Virus record (IMG/VR): IMGVR_UViG_3300025292_000014
Location: 1-22,564 of that record
DNA: 22,564 bases
Strand: one strand, 5' to 3'
DNA from: a virus
The notes beneath the pieces were generated by a model that was given only the letters and a program-made list of their open reading frames with translations, was not told the origin of the DNA and made no database searches. The position numbers and the translations under genes are program-made. Below are positions 7,713 through 14,312 of this stretch, piece by piece (positions within the stretch are counted from its first letter, which is position 1; each line of letters starts with the position of its first letter).

Positions 7713-9227
7713 TTATTTAGCCGAATTTCCATCTGAAGCTTTACTTTTTTGAGTGTTCTCATTTTCGATGTCACTATCTTCAGTTGTAGGGCGACCATTA
7801 GTATCTTCCGAATCAGAACTTTGAGTATGACTTGTAGCAAAAGGCTTCAATCGCTCTTGGAGTTTTAGCTCTTCGGTTTCGTATAAAGTTTCTTGTAAAT
7901 ACGTTTCAAAGTTAAGTCCGATAGCCTCAGCAGGATATTTGATAGCCATTCCTTTGTCGTTCAACTTAAATAGATAATCAACTTTCTCCTTAAGTGTAAG
8001 AGGCATTTCTTTATCGTAGACAATATAATAATTATCCTTTTCCTTGTCAGGCAAGATTAAATTAAAATAACGTTGATAGACCTCTGATTCAATATTCTCC
8101 AACATTACGCCTAATCGCTTATAGAATATTTCTAGGTTCAATTTGGCTGTAGCGAAATTTGCACCTTCACCATTGGTCATTGCACCACTCATACCATAAG
8201 AAGTTTTAATGTCCGAATTAATTTGATCAAATTTATTACCGTCTAATCCATCAGTATCTAAATTAGGAAATTCAATTTTAGCTGTTTCTGGTACAGTAAG
8301 TACTGTTACACCGCCATTATGATTCTTTTCTAAAGCAGATTTAACTCCTAAGTGAATCTTCTGTTTAACAGCTTTCGGCATCTTATCATTAGATTTTTCA
8401 GGATTCTTGTCACTACCAATAGTCAAGACTGCAACGGCATTAATAATTTTATTAGCTACAGATTGTTCTACATCTTTTAGTTTCTTCTTATGCAACACAT
8501 CTAGTAAGCCTGAAGTAGCCCAATTCGTACCAATAGCTTGATTACGTTTAGTAGTACCTGTACGTAAGCAGAATGTACGTTCATATGGTAACTCTTTATA
8601 ACGATGTTCAATTGCATCTGTCTTAAATCTAATGTAGTCTTCAGTAGTAACAAACGGTGTTAGGTTGCTGAAGTATAATTTTCGTTCTAAATCCGACATC
8701 ATATCAAACCATGACATATCCACGACACATAACCATTCACCATTATGATTACGACCAATAGGGAATACATATTTCATGCTGTCAAAAATAAAAGGGTAGG
8801 GGGATGTTTTATCACCAAGAAAGATACCCACTACATTTCCAACTGTAGCATTTTGCTTCATTAAGTCACGAGTTAGAGTTTTATGTTTAATTTTATGTAA
8901 TGCTTTATTTATAAGTTTTAAGTGTTTATCTGAATTAGACTTTTTATCAAAAGTTTCAATTCGGAAATTTAATTGAGGTAGAACTTCAACCAGTTCAAAT
9001 AATTGACGTACTTCGCCATTACGTATGTAGAAATATTCAGCAATATTTGCTAATTCTTCTTGGAATCGATCAGGACTAGAGAACATTTTCTTTAACTGTT
9101 CAGCTTCAATTTCTTTGATAATTCCTTCTTTAAATAAACCGCCAATGAACCCTGAAGCATAATCCATTAAGTAGTCATTATATGCATTAGCTTGAAATTG
9201 CATATCATTTACTTCATATTCTTTCAA
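7713..9227 (-). CDS. Portal protein
   Basis: 504 residues, which fits the size of a siphophage portal that forms the dodecameric DNA entry ring at one capsid vertex. It lies directly between the large terminase and the protease/scaffold, the near-universal portal position, and matches yonE of SPβ by order. The middle region (NFATAKLNLEIFYKRLGVMLENIESEVYQRYFNLIL, about residues 361-396) resembles the long stem and clip helices of portals. The last 40 residues are Ser/Thr/Asp-rich and probably disordered. It starts with TTG. GGAGGTG lies 5 nt before it, and no ATG upstream is in frame with a ribosome site. A weak copy of the intergenic box overlaps the junction with the terminase gene. Confidence 0.88.
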   Translation of the reverse strand: MKEYEVNDMQFQANAYNDYLMDYASGFIGGLFKEGIIKEIEAEQLKKMFSSPDRFQEELANIAEYFYIRNGEVRQLFELVEVLPQLNFRIETFDKKSNSDKHLKLINKALHKIKHKTLTRDLMKQNATVGNVVGIFLGDKTSPYPFIFDSMKYVFPIGRNHNGEWLCVVDMSWFDMMSDLERKLYFSNLTPFVTTEDYIRFKTDAIEHRYKELPYERTFCLRTGTTKRNQAIGTNWATSGLLDVLHKKKLKDVEQSVANKIINAVAVLTIGSDKNPEKSNDKMPKAVKQKIHLGVKSALEKNHNGGVTVLTVPETAKIEFPNLDTDGLDGNKFDQINSDIKTSYGMSGAMTNGEGANFATAKLNLEIFYKRLGVMLENIESEVYQRYFNLILPDKEKDNYYIVYDKEMPLTLKEKVDYLFKLNDKGMAIKYPAEAIGLNFETYLQETLYETEELKLQERLKPFATSHTQSSDSEDTNGRPTTEDSDIENENTQKSKASDGNSAK

Positions 9228-9258
9228 TTTTTCACCTCCAATGTAGAGTAGGGGAGTG

Positions 9259-9270
9259 TTTTGTATTTAT
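9259..9270 (-). promoter_or_regulatory. Intergenic box, copy 7 (weak)
   Basis: Minus-strand AATAAATACAAAA, a one-base departure from the ACATAA core. It follows the terminase stop codon (9272-9274) and ends 31 nt before the portal TTG start. Confidence 0.35.
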
Positions 9271-9271
9271 T

Positions 9272-11056
9272 TTAGTAATAGACAATATCATCGTCTTCTT
9301 CGTAAGTTTCTTCTATGGCTTCTTTTTCCAAAAATAAAAATATGTAATAGAGTCCGTAGATTAATGCTGAATATTTATCTTTATCTATCTTTTTCATAGT
9401 TTGTTCTACTGTGATAGATTTTTGAGTAGTCTTTAATTTTAAATTAGAAATCTCATCAATTAAATGTTGAGTATGTAGCCTAGCTCTTTCTTCATCAATT
9501 AAGCTGTCATCTCCATAAACAGAGCTTTTTTTGATATTGTCATTAATTTTCAGTAATTTAAGTTTTTCTGTTTCAACGTAATCAATAAATACACGAATAA
9601 TATCACCATTTATCCCAGATGAAATTAAGTCATAAACAATCTTTATTGAATTTTCTGTATCGGGTTTTTGGTTAGTATTTATAGTATCGAAACAACCTAA
9701 CTCATTGTTTGTCTCAGGGTCAGTTACATCTTCTAATAATCTGTCAATTAAACCTTTGCCCAAGCCATTACCATCAACTACTACGGCTTTTACTCTGGAT
9801 TTATTAATATCTTGATTCCCACCGTATTTGTAGAAAAGCTTTTTAATGACTATACTTTGTTCTTTGAAAGTTAACCCATTTGGAGGCTCGACAATATTTA
9901 CTAGTTGTATTTGACGAATTAAGCCTTTAGGGTTTCTGATTATTTTCAATACTACAATAGCAGTCTTATTATTACTTTGAGCAGATGAACGAGCTACATC
10001 TACACCAATTACATATTCATTTAATAAAAAATTACCTCGATTGTCTTTCGGGCACTCAATTTCTGCATTAGCTAGTGTTCTCAAGCTTAGTAGCTTACTT
10101 ATGTTTACTAACGCCCCGTCAGTCGTGCCCACCCATCGTGATTCATAATTCATTGCGAATGCTGTAGCAGAGGTAGTAGGGTCGTTTTTCTTAGCTAATA
10201 GCTGATTTCTCGTTTCGCCACGACCATAATGACAAGGTAATTCCCAACTTGCGCCTAATACAATCTTACCTTTCAACTCAGCCATTTCTTTAATCATGTT
10301 TAATATGCGATTAAACTCATCCGATCCACGATACCCAGATGTTGTTACGAAATTAATCATACCGTTTAATTCATATGGGCTAATTACTGCTTGTTCACCG
10401 ATAGTTCTTCTAGGTACGTTTACGACTGGCTCTAATACATCTTTGAATAATTCATTATTTAATAATGCAGATTCCTCCACATTCAACCTGTGCCTACGTT
10501 GACCTTTAGTACTTTGAGCATTAGCAAGTATAGAATAAGCTCCACCTGATTTGAAAATCACCTCTACAGTATCTTTACTGTGAGTTGCTTTAGAAATCTC
10601 ATTTACTAAAAGGGGGAATTTCCTAATTAATTCCTTATGTTTATCTTCACTTATGGAAGCCGCATTTTCTTTAGTTTGAGCAGACATTGATAAGTTAACA
10701 TCAGGAAAGAATATTGCGGTGTGGTAAATCGACATTAATTCGATCATCGTTTTTCCAAATCCACGAGGGAATACTCCATATGTACTAATAAATCTACTGA
10801 GGCATCTAAGAAATACACGTTGATCTAAATCTAATCTCATACCGCCTTTTTCTGGCTTAATGAGGTCGAACCAGAGGTCAGGAAACCATCTAGCCCATTG
10901 TAAAAACTCAACCCAAGTATTGAAATTGTCATCAAATGAGTTTTTCTTCAAATCATTAACTTTTACTTGGGAATTAAATGCAGGATTATCATTTGTACGA
11001 GAAGTCTCTTTAGAGTGTTTGAAGTTGTCGTCTTGGAAGTTCTTATAACTAGACAT
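9272..11056 (-). CDS. Terminase large subunit
   Basis: This is the DNA packaging motor: an ATPase that pumps DNA through the portal and an RNase H-fold nuclease that cuts the concatemer. Numbering from the upstream ATG at 11071, a Walker A motif PRGFGKT is at 102-108 and a Walker B-like HRLNVEES at 194-201. The nuclease domain shows VIGVDVA (Asp358), VVVDGNG (Asp433) and an acidic C-terminal stretch. I prefer the ATG at 11056, which has GGTGA 5 nt before it. The ATG at 11071 (5 codons longer) has none. This start overlaps the small terminase stop by 8 nt, so the two are translationally coupled. By order it corresponds to yonF of SPβ. Confidence 0.93.
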   Translation of the reverse strand: MSSYKNFQDDNFKHSKETSRTNDNPAFNSQVKVNDLKKNSFDDNFNTWVEFLQWARWFPDLWFDLIKPEKGGMRLDLDQRVFLRCLSRFISTYGVFPRGFGKTMIELMSIYHTAIFFPDVNLSMSAQTKENAASISEDKHKELIRKFPLLVNEISKATHSKDTVEVIFKSGGAYSILANAQSTKGQRRHRLNVEESALLNNELFKDVLEPVVNVPRRTIGEQAVISPYELNGMINFVTTSGYRGSDEFNRILNMIKEMAELKGKIVLGASWELPCHYGRGETRNQLLAKKNDPTTSATAFAMNYESRWVGTTDGALVNISKLLSLRTLANAEIECPKDNRGNFLLNEYVIGVDVARSSAQSNNKTAIVVLKIIRNPKGLIRQIQLVNIVEPPNGLTFKEQSIVIKKLFYKYGGNQDINKSRVKAVVVDGNGLGKGLIDRLLEDVTDPETNNELGCFDTINTNQKPDTENSIKIVYDLISSGINGDIIRVFIDYVETEKLKLLKINDNIKKSSVYGDDSLIDEERARLHTQHLIDEISNLKLKTTQKSITVEQTMKKIDKDKYSALIYGLYYIFLFLEKEAIEETYEEDDDIVYY

Positions 11057-11963
11057 CTTCATCACCGTCATTTAATTGATTGTCAGATTCGCTACCCTCA
11101 TAATCTTTCCTACGTTCTTCATAGAATTGATAAATTTCTTCATATTCAGCAGGTGGCATACCTTGTAAATCTCGTATATAGTTTATATAAAGCCATAATG
11201 TCACATCGACATCATCTTTAGGTTGCTTTACAAATTTAGGTAGGAGAGGGATGATATCTTGATGTTCTTCGACCATACGAGATAATTGCCCAAATCCGTC
11301 TAAACCCTGTGATAAATCAGCTTTACTCATTTGAGAAGGCTTTAATTTACCTGCTTCAGCAGATTCTTTAGCCATAGCCGACCATTCCTTAGCTTCTTTA
11401 AATTCGCCTTTAGCCTTTGCAATAGTTTCCTTAACTTTATTGACGCAATATTCACGTAAATATTCTTCGTGCATTGTGGTAGGTAGTTGGAAACTTGGCT
11501 TTAAATTTACGAATTTCTTCTCAAATAATATATATTCTTCGTCTGGATAACCGTATCCATACTTTTCTTTTAACTCATCTAATAATTCTTGATCAATATT
11601 TTCTATTGATAAGGGTGAATTTTCATCATTCTTATCTTCTTTATCAAAAACACTCTGTTCCCATGTATCTAATTTATAGTCTTTAGCGTTAATGAGTTTA
11701 AAATATTCACCGATAACGTCAGGTTTAGTAAGTGCAGATTCAAACAAATAAATATTAAATGGTTTATCTACTTGTCGTAGAGTATTTTTAACACTATCAA
11801 TATTATTGATGTTCGTTTTATCTTTTAAACACACTTTACAAACACGAAGACGTTCATCTATCTTATCTAAAGAGCTATATGATTTGTAATAATCAGTGAG
11901 CCGTTTGTTTTCTCCACACATGGAACAGTTCTTATATTTATCCTTGTCTTGTAATGTAGACAA
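11049..11963 (-). CDS. Probable terminase small subunit with N-terminal zinc finger
   Basis: 304 residues immediately upstream of, and overlapping, the large terminase gene. The N-terminus carries two CxxC pairs (Cys13/Cys16 and Cys42/Cys45) in the arrangement CSMCGENKRL...RVCKVCLKDK, a treble-clef-like zinc site often seen in phage nucleases and DNA-binding proteins. The rest is acidic and helical. A small terminase selects the packaging start site on DNA, and a zinc-binding recognition domain would fit. No terminase-specific motif is visible, so the call depends on position (yonG of SPβ by order). It starts with TTG, with GAGGTG 7 nt upstream. A long structured leader precedes it. Confidence 0.72.
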   Translation of the reverse strand: MSTLQDKDKYKNCSMCGENKRLTDYYKSYSSLDKIDERLRVCKVCLKDKTNINNIDSVKNTLRQVDKPFNIYLFESALTKPDVIGEYFKLINAKDYKLDTWEQSVFDKEDKNDENSPLSIENIDQELLDELKEKYGYGYPDEEYILFEKKFVNLKPSFQLPTTMHEEYLREYCVNKVKETIAKAKGEFKEAKEWSAMAKESAEAGKLKPSQMSKADLSQGLDGFGQLSRMVEEHQDIIPLLPKFVKQPKDDVDVTLWLYINYIRDLQGMPPAEYEEIYQFYEERRKDYEGSESDNQLNDGDEDV

Positions 11964-11984
11964 ATATAATCACCTCATTTCTAT

Positions 11985-12016
11985 AAATAAAAGAGACATC
12001 GTTTACACGACATCTC
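11985..12016 (-). terminator. Intrinsic terminator in the leader of the packaging genes
   Basis: Minus-strand GAGATGTCG pairs with CGATGTCTC (two G·U pairs) around a 6-nt loop, followed by TTTTATTT. It lies only 21 nt before the small terminase start and downstream of an intergenic box. It could end read-through from the phosphoesterase gene or act as an attenuator. Confidence 0.75.
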
Positions 12017-12040
12017 AAAGTAATGAATCTCTACTTTATT

Positions 12041-12080
12041 GCACACCTATAAAGGAAAGGAGTAACCTAAATAGATGTGC
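12041..12080 (-). other. Second RNA stem in the packaging-gene leader
   Basis: GCACATCTAT and ATAGGTGTGC (minus strand) form a 10-bp stem with two G·U pairs and a 20-nt pyrimidine-rich loop. The G·U positions are pairable only in minus-strand RNA, which suggests a transcribed structure. Apart from this stem, the box and the terminator, I see no gene in 11964-12187. A six-codon plus-strand ATG frame at 12098-12118 after AAGGGGAG is probably chance. Confidence 0.5.
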
Positions 12081-12136
12081 TAAAAGGGGAGATTTCTATG
12101 AATAACCAATCAAAATGAATTGAAAGAGTATTAGCG

Positions 12137-12149
12137 TTATGTATTAATT
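12137..12149 (-). promoter_or_regulatory. Intergenic box, copy 8 (before the packaging genes)
   Basis: Minus-strand AAATTAATACATAA. It is 173 nt before the small terminase start, the longest leader in the late cluster, with two hairpins in between. Confidence 0.5.
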
Positions 12150-12187
12150 TAAATAAAATAACCGTTTTAAGTAAATTAGCAAATGAT

Positions 12188-13426
12188 TTATACGTAATAC
12201 ATAGCATCTAAACTGTCATAAGAGTACTCAAATAACTGGAATCGTTTCATACTGCCTACAAAACCTTGCTCATAATGCCAATCATCAGTTTTAGCACCAG
12301 TACCTAATGTGCGAGACACAATACCAAATTCATCTTTACTCTTTTCTGAATGTAAATGTCCACTATGTATTTCTGCGACTTTAGCATATAGTATTTCATT
12401 TCTAAACTCATCCATGACATTACGAACCATTCTAGCGTGCCCTTTATCACCGTGTGTTGTAGCAATGAATACCTTATTCCAAGTAAATCCTTTACGAGTC
12501 TTTAATTCGTGATCAAATTTAATTTGAGGGAAGGTTGCTTTTAAGGTTCTAACAAATCCATATCCGATTGTTTCATCATGATTACCACTTGAAAATATAA
12601 CTTCTACATTTTTACTTTGCTTCAAAGCCAATTCAATTAGGTTGATATAGAAATTTAATGCATCATTAAATGCATTTTCAATATTCACACTTTCGATAAT
12701 TGTACCTGAAGTGGTTTTTCCTCTAAATCCATCGTTATGAATCAAGTCTTGACCAATAATAAATAAAATTGTATCCCATTTGTTACTATTAATCCGTTTT
12801 ACTATTTTCTCATAAGTAGGGGAGTAGTAGTCTAAATCAGCAATACCAAAATGCATATCAAATAAAGGAATCTCTAATAAACCTTGATTATCATTAGTAT
12901 AGTTTTGATTTATATGTATAGGCTTAACATTTTTAATTGCATTTTCAACTATCTTCTCAAAATCAAATGCATCTTTTTTAGGTTTAACTGTAATTTTACT
13001 TGAATATAAAGTCTGAACACCTTGAGTCTTACTATTTGTATTCCAAATGTTATTACGTGCAGATACTAATTCCCATGCATTTACATCAAATCCATGAGCA
13101 GATAGTAGATAATTCACATCTTTACTTTGTTCAGCAGACATTGTTACTAATTTATCTGATTTTTGTGTACCGTCATTTAGGATTTCAGTTGTTTCCTTAT
13201 ACTTAATGTCAGAATCAATGAAGTCTTTAGATTCTTGTTCTTCTAACATCTCTTTATATGCATAAGAAAGCTTACGTAAATGATCTGGACTACAATTTAA
13301 TCTAAGTAAATTAATTAATTCAGACCAATCATAATCATGTTCTTTATTTAATTTAGCAACACATAAGCGCACTTTATACTCAAAGTTATTCTCATTTTGT
13401 AATTTATCAAAGTTATAAGAAGTCAT
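12188..13426 (-). CDS. Calcineurin-like metallophosphoesterase
   Basis: 412 residues. The first 180 residues are an unassigned N-terminal region, partly helical, that might bind DNA. Residues 184-400 carry the full set of metallophosphoesterase motifs: DMH (Asp190, His192), GQDLIHN (Asp227, replacing the usual GD-x-x-x), GNHD (282-284), THGD (His325) and GHLH (His357, His359). These residues bind two metal ions, and the fold serves nucleases, 2'-3' cyclic phosphodiesterases and nucleotidases. The gene lies between yonK-like and terminase genes, as yonJ does in SPβ. It follows the yonK-like gene by 11 nt with AAGGAG 7 nt before the ATG, so it is co-transcribed. The substrate is unknown. A nuclease role in DNA processing before packaging, or cleavage of a defence nucleotide signal, are both possible. 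Confidence 0.9.
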   Translation of the reverse strand: MTSYNFDKLQNENNFEYKVRLCVAKLNKEHDYDWSELINLLRLNCSPDHLRKLSYAYKEMLEEQESKDFIDSDIKYKETTEILNDGTQKSDKLVTMSAEQSKDVNYLLSAHGFDVNAWELVSARNNIWNTNSKTQGVQTLYSSKITVKPKKDAFDFEKIVENAIKNVKPIHINQNYTNDNQGLLEIPLFDMHFGIADLDYYSPTYEKIVKRINSNKWDTILFIIGQDLIHNDGFRGKTTSGTIIESVNIENAFNDALNFYINLIELALKQSKNVEVIFSSGNHDETIGYGFVRTLKATFPQIKFDHELKTRKGFTWNKVFIATTHGDKGHARMVRNVMDEFRNEILYAKVAEIHSGHLHSEKSKDEFGIVSRTLGTGAKTDDWHYEQGFVGSMKRFQLFEYSYDSLDAMYYV

Positions 13427-13437
13427 TCAATCACTCC

Positions 13438-13647
13438 TTACTCTTCAATTGGTTCTAAATCTTTTTCTTCTTTAGCTGTAAAGGATGCGTTTTTACCATC
13501 GTATTCACGTAGTTTTTCAGTAATATCAAACTTTTCTTCTACAATTTCCTTAGTAATTGGGTCTTTTTTAGATTCAGTAATAAATATTCGTTCATCTTCA
13601 ATACTTACTAAACCTTTATAACTTACTTGTCCTGAATATTTAGCCAT
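13438..13647 (-). CDS. yonK: YonK-like small protein
   Basis: 69 residues. It resembles SPβ YonK as I remember it. The shared elements are a KG-containing N-terminal strand, a charged turn, and a C-terminal EYDGKNASFTAKEEKDL that parallels EFNGKNVSITVKEENEL. The family is a small β-rich fold whose function I do not know; a crystal structure of the B. subtilis protein exists. GGAG lies 10 nt before the ATG. It is preceded by two candidate boxes and a hairpin and forms a two-gene unit with the phosphoesterase. The shared order HU-YonK-YonJ supports the homology. A small DNA- or RNA-polymerase-associated factor is conceivable but not shown by the sequence. Confidence 0.85.
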   Translation of the reverse strand: MAKYSGQVSYKGLVSIEDERIFITESKKDPITKEIVEEKFDITEKLREYDGKNASFTAKEEKDLEPIEE

Positions 13648-13669
13648 AATTTATATTCTCCTGTTCTCC

Positions 13670-13681
13670 ATATGTAATTTA
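13670..13681 (-). promoter_or_regulatory. Intergenic box, copy 17 (divergent)
   Basis: Minus-strand AATAAATTACATATGG, with one extra base and a changed last position, 22 nt before the yonK-like start. It is a second, weaker copy at this junction. Confidence 0.3.
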
Positions 13682-13689
13682 TTTAATTG

Positions 13690-13728
13690 AAATTTAAAGA
13701 ATAGAGAAGGGTAGGGGAGAACCCTACC
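13690..13728 (-). terminator. Hairpin, probable terminator after the HU-like gene
   Basis: Minus-strand GGTAGGG pairs perfectly with CCCTACC around a 5-nt loop, followed by a pyrimidine-rich tail (CTTCTCTATTCTTT). The tail is less T-rich than in the other terminators, so efficiency may be modest. Confidence 0.65.
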
Positions 13729-13768
13729 ACTAACTCCATATTGTATTTAAAACGTCTGTACGATTACG

Positions 13769-13780
13769 CTATGTATTAAA
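13769..13780 (-). promoter_or_regulatory. Intergenic box, copy 9
   Basis: Minus-strand TTTTTAATACATAG, just after the HU-like gene stop codon (13783-13785). The hairpin and box copy 17 follow before the yonK-like start. Confidence 0.45.
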
Positions 13781-13782
13781 AA

Positions 13783-14088
13783 TTAACTATTCAGTCCATC
13801 CTTAAGTTTCTTAGCAGGTTTAAATCCTACTACACGTTTTTCAGCAATATCAATTTCTTCACCTGTCGATGGGTTACGTCCTTTACGTGCTGAACGAACT
13901 TTATTCTCAATCTTACCGAAACCAAAGATATCAATATCATTACCTGTAATTAGCTGTTCACGAATAACCTCGAACACTGTTTCTACTGCAATTTTAGATT
14001 CTTTAGCATCCAATTCAATACCTTTAACTTCTAAAGCCTCTTTTGTTAATTTACCTAATTCTGTTACATTTACTTTTGTGTTTGTCAT
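13783..14088 (-). CDS. yonN: HU-family nucleoid protein
   Basis: 101 residues, slightly longer than the usual 90. The HU/IHF signature is clear: IDIFGFGKIENKVRSARKGRNPSTGEEI (about residues 53-80), which contains the β-arm with the conserved RNP that inserts into the DNA minor groove, then the C-terminal KRVVGFKPAKKLKDGL. HU proteins bend and compact DNA. In SPβ the HU paralogue YonN lies at this position beside YonO. An HU-type protein next to the phage polymerase could help shape late-promoter DNA or assist replication and packaging. GGAG lies 11 nt before the ATG. A box lies 35 nt before the start and another follows the stop. Confidence 0.95.
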   Translation of the reverse strand: MTNTKVNVTELGKLTKEALEVKGIELDAKESKIAVETVFEVIREQLITGNDIDIFGFGKIENKVRSARKGRNPSTGEEIDIAEKRVVGFKPAKKLKDGLNS

Positions 14089-14312
14089 AATTTAATTTCT
14101 CCTATTCTCCATTTGAATTTGTTTTATGTATTTATTGATTTAAAATTAATAGGGAAGACAATTACCATTATTACTTGTACTTTAGCTTATTCTTCCTTAG
14201 TAGTTTAGTTTTATTTAAACCTATACAAACCCAGTAATGCCAACGGTTTGAGGTTCATTGTGGAAAATGAAATTTTAAGACTTTGCTGTTATATCAATGG
14301 TTTGTAGTGTTT
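14089..14312. other. Intergenic region between the polymerase and HU-like genes
   Basis: This 224-nt region has no gene. On the minus strand it contains CAAACC and GGTTTG arms that could form a 6-bp stem with a 13-nt loop (around 14227-14252), and a looser pair AAGGAAGA/TCTTCCCT farther on. Neither is a convincing intrinsic terminator. The intergenic box lies at its left end. I see no riboswitch or tRNA. Confidence 0.5.
14124..14135 (-). promoter_or_regulatory. Intergenic box, copy 10 (before the HU-like gene)
   Basis: Minus-strand TCAATAAATACATAA, a strong match to the consensus, ending 35 nt before the HU-like start and about 180 nt after the polymerase stop codon. Confidence 0.55.

Noticed and set aside
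10296-10502. Plus-strand open frame of 68 codons inside the terminase gene
   Set aside because: It is antisense to a conserved ATPase region, has no Shine-Dalgarno and an unnatural composition. It is a shadow of the real gene, as are the other plus-strand frames within 431-16389.
9272-11071. Terminase start at the first ATG (11071)
   Set aside because: No ribosome site precedes it; the ATG at 11056 has GGTGA at proper distance. The difference is only five residues.
12098-12118. Six-codon plus-strand frame with good Shine-Dalgarno (AAGGGGAG)
   Set aside because: Too short to judge. It lies in the minus-strand leader of the packaging genes and its SD is one of the AGGGGA motifs. No plus-strand promoter was seen.
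12188-13426. Metallophosphoesterase considered as a homing or HNH endonuclease
   Set aside because: Its DMH, GNHD and GHLH motifs are those of calcineurin-like phosphoesterases. There is no HNH, GIY-YIG or LAGLIDADG motif.
14089-14312. Possible riboswitch, intron fragment or tRNA in the gap after the polymerase gene
   Set aside because: No conserved core motif, no cloverleaf and no intron ends. Only weak stems are visible.
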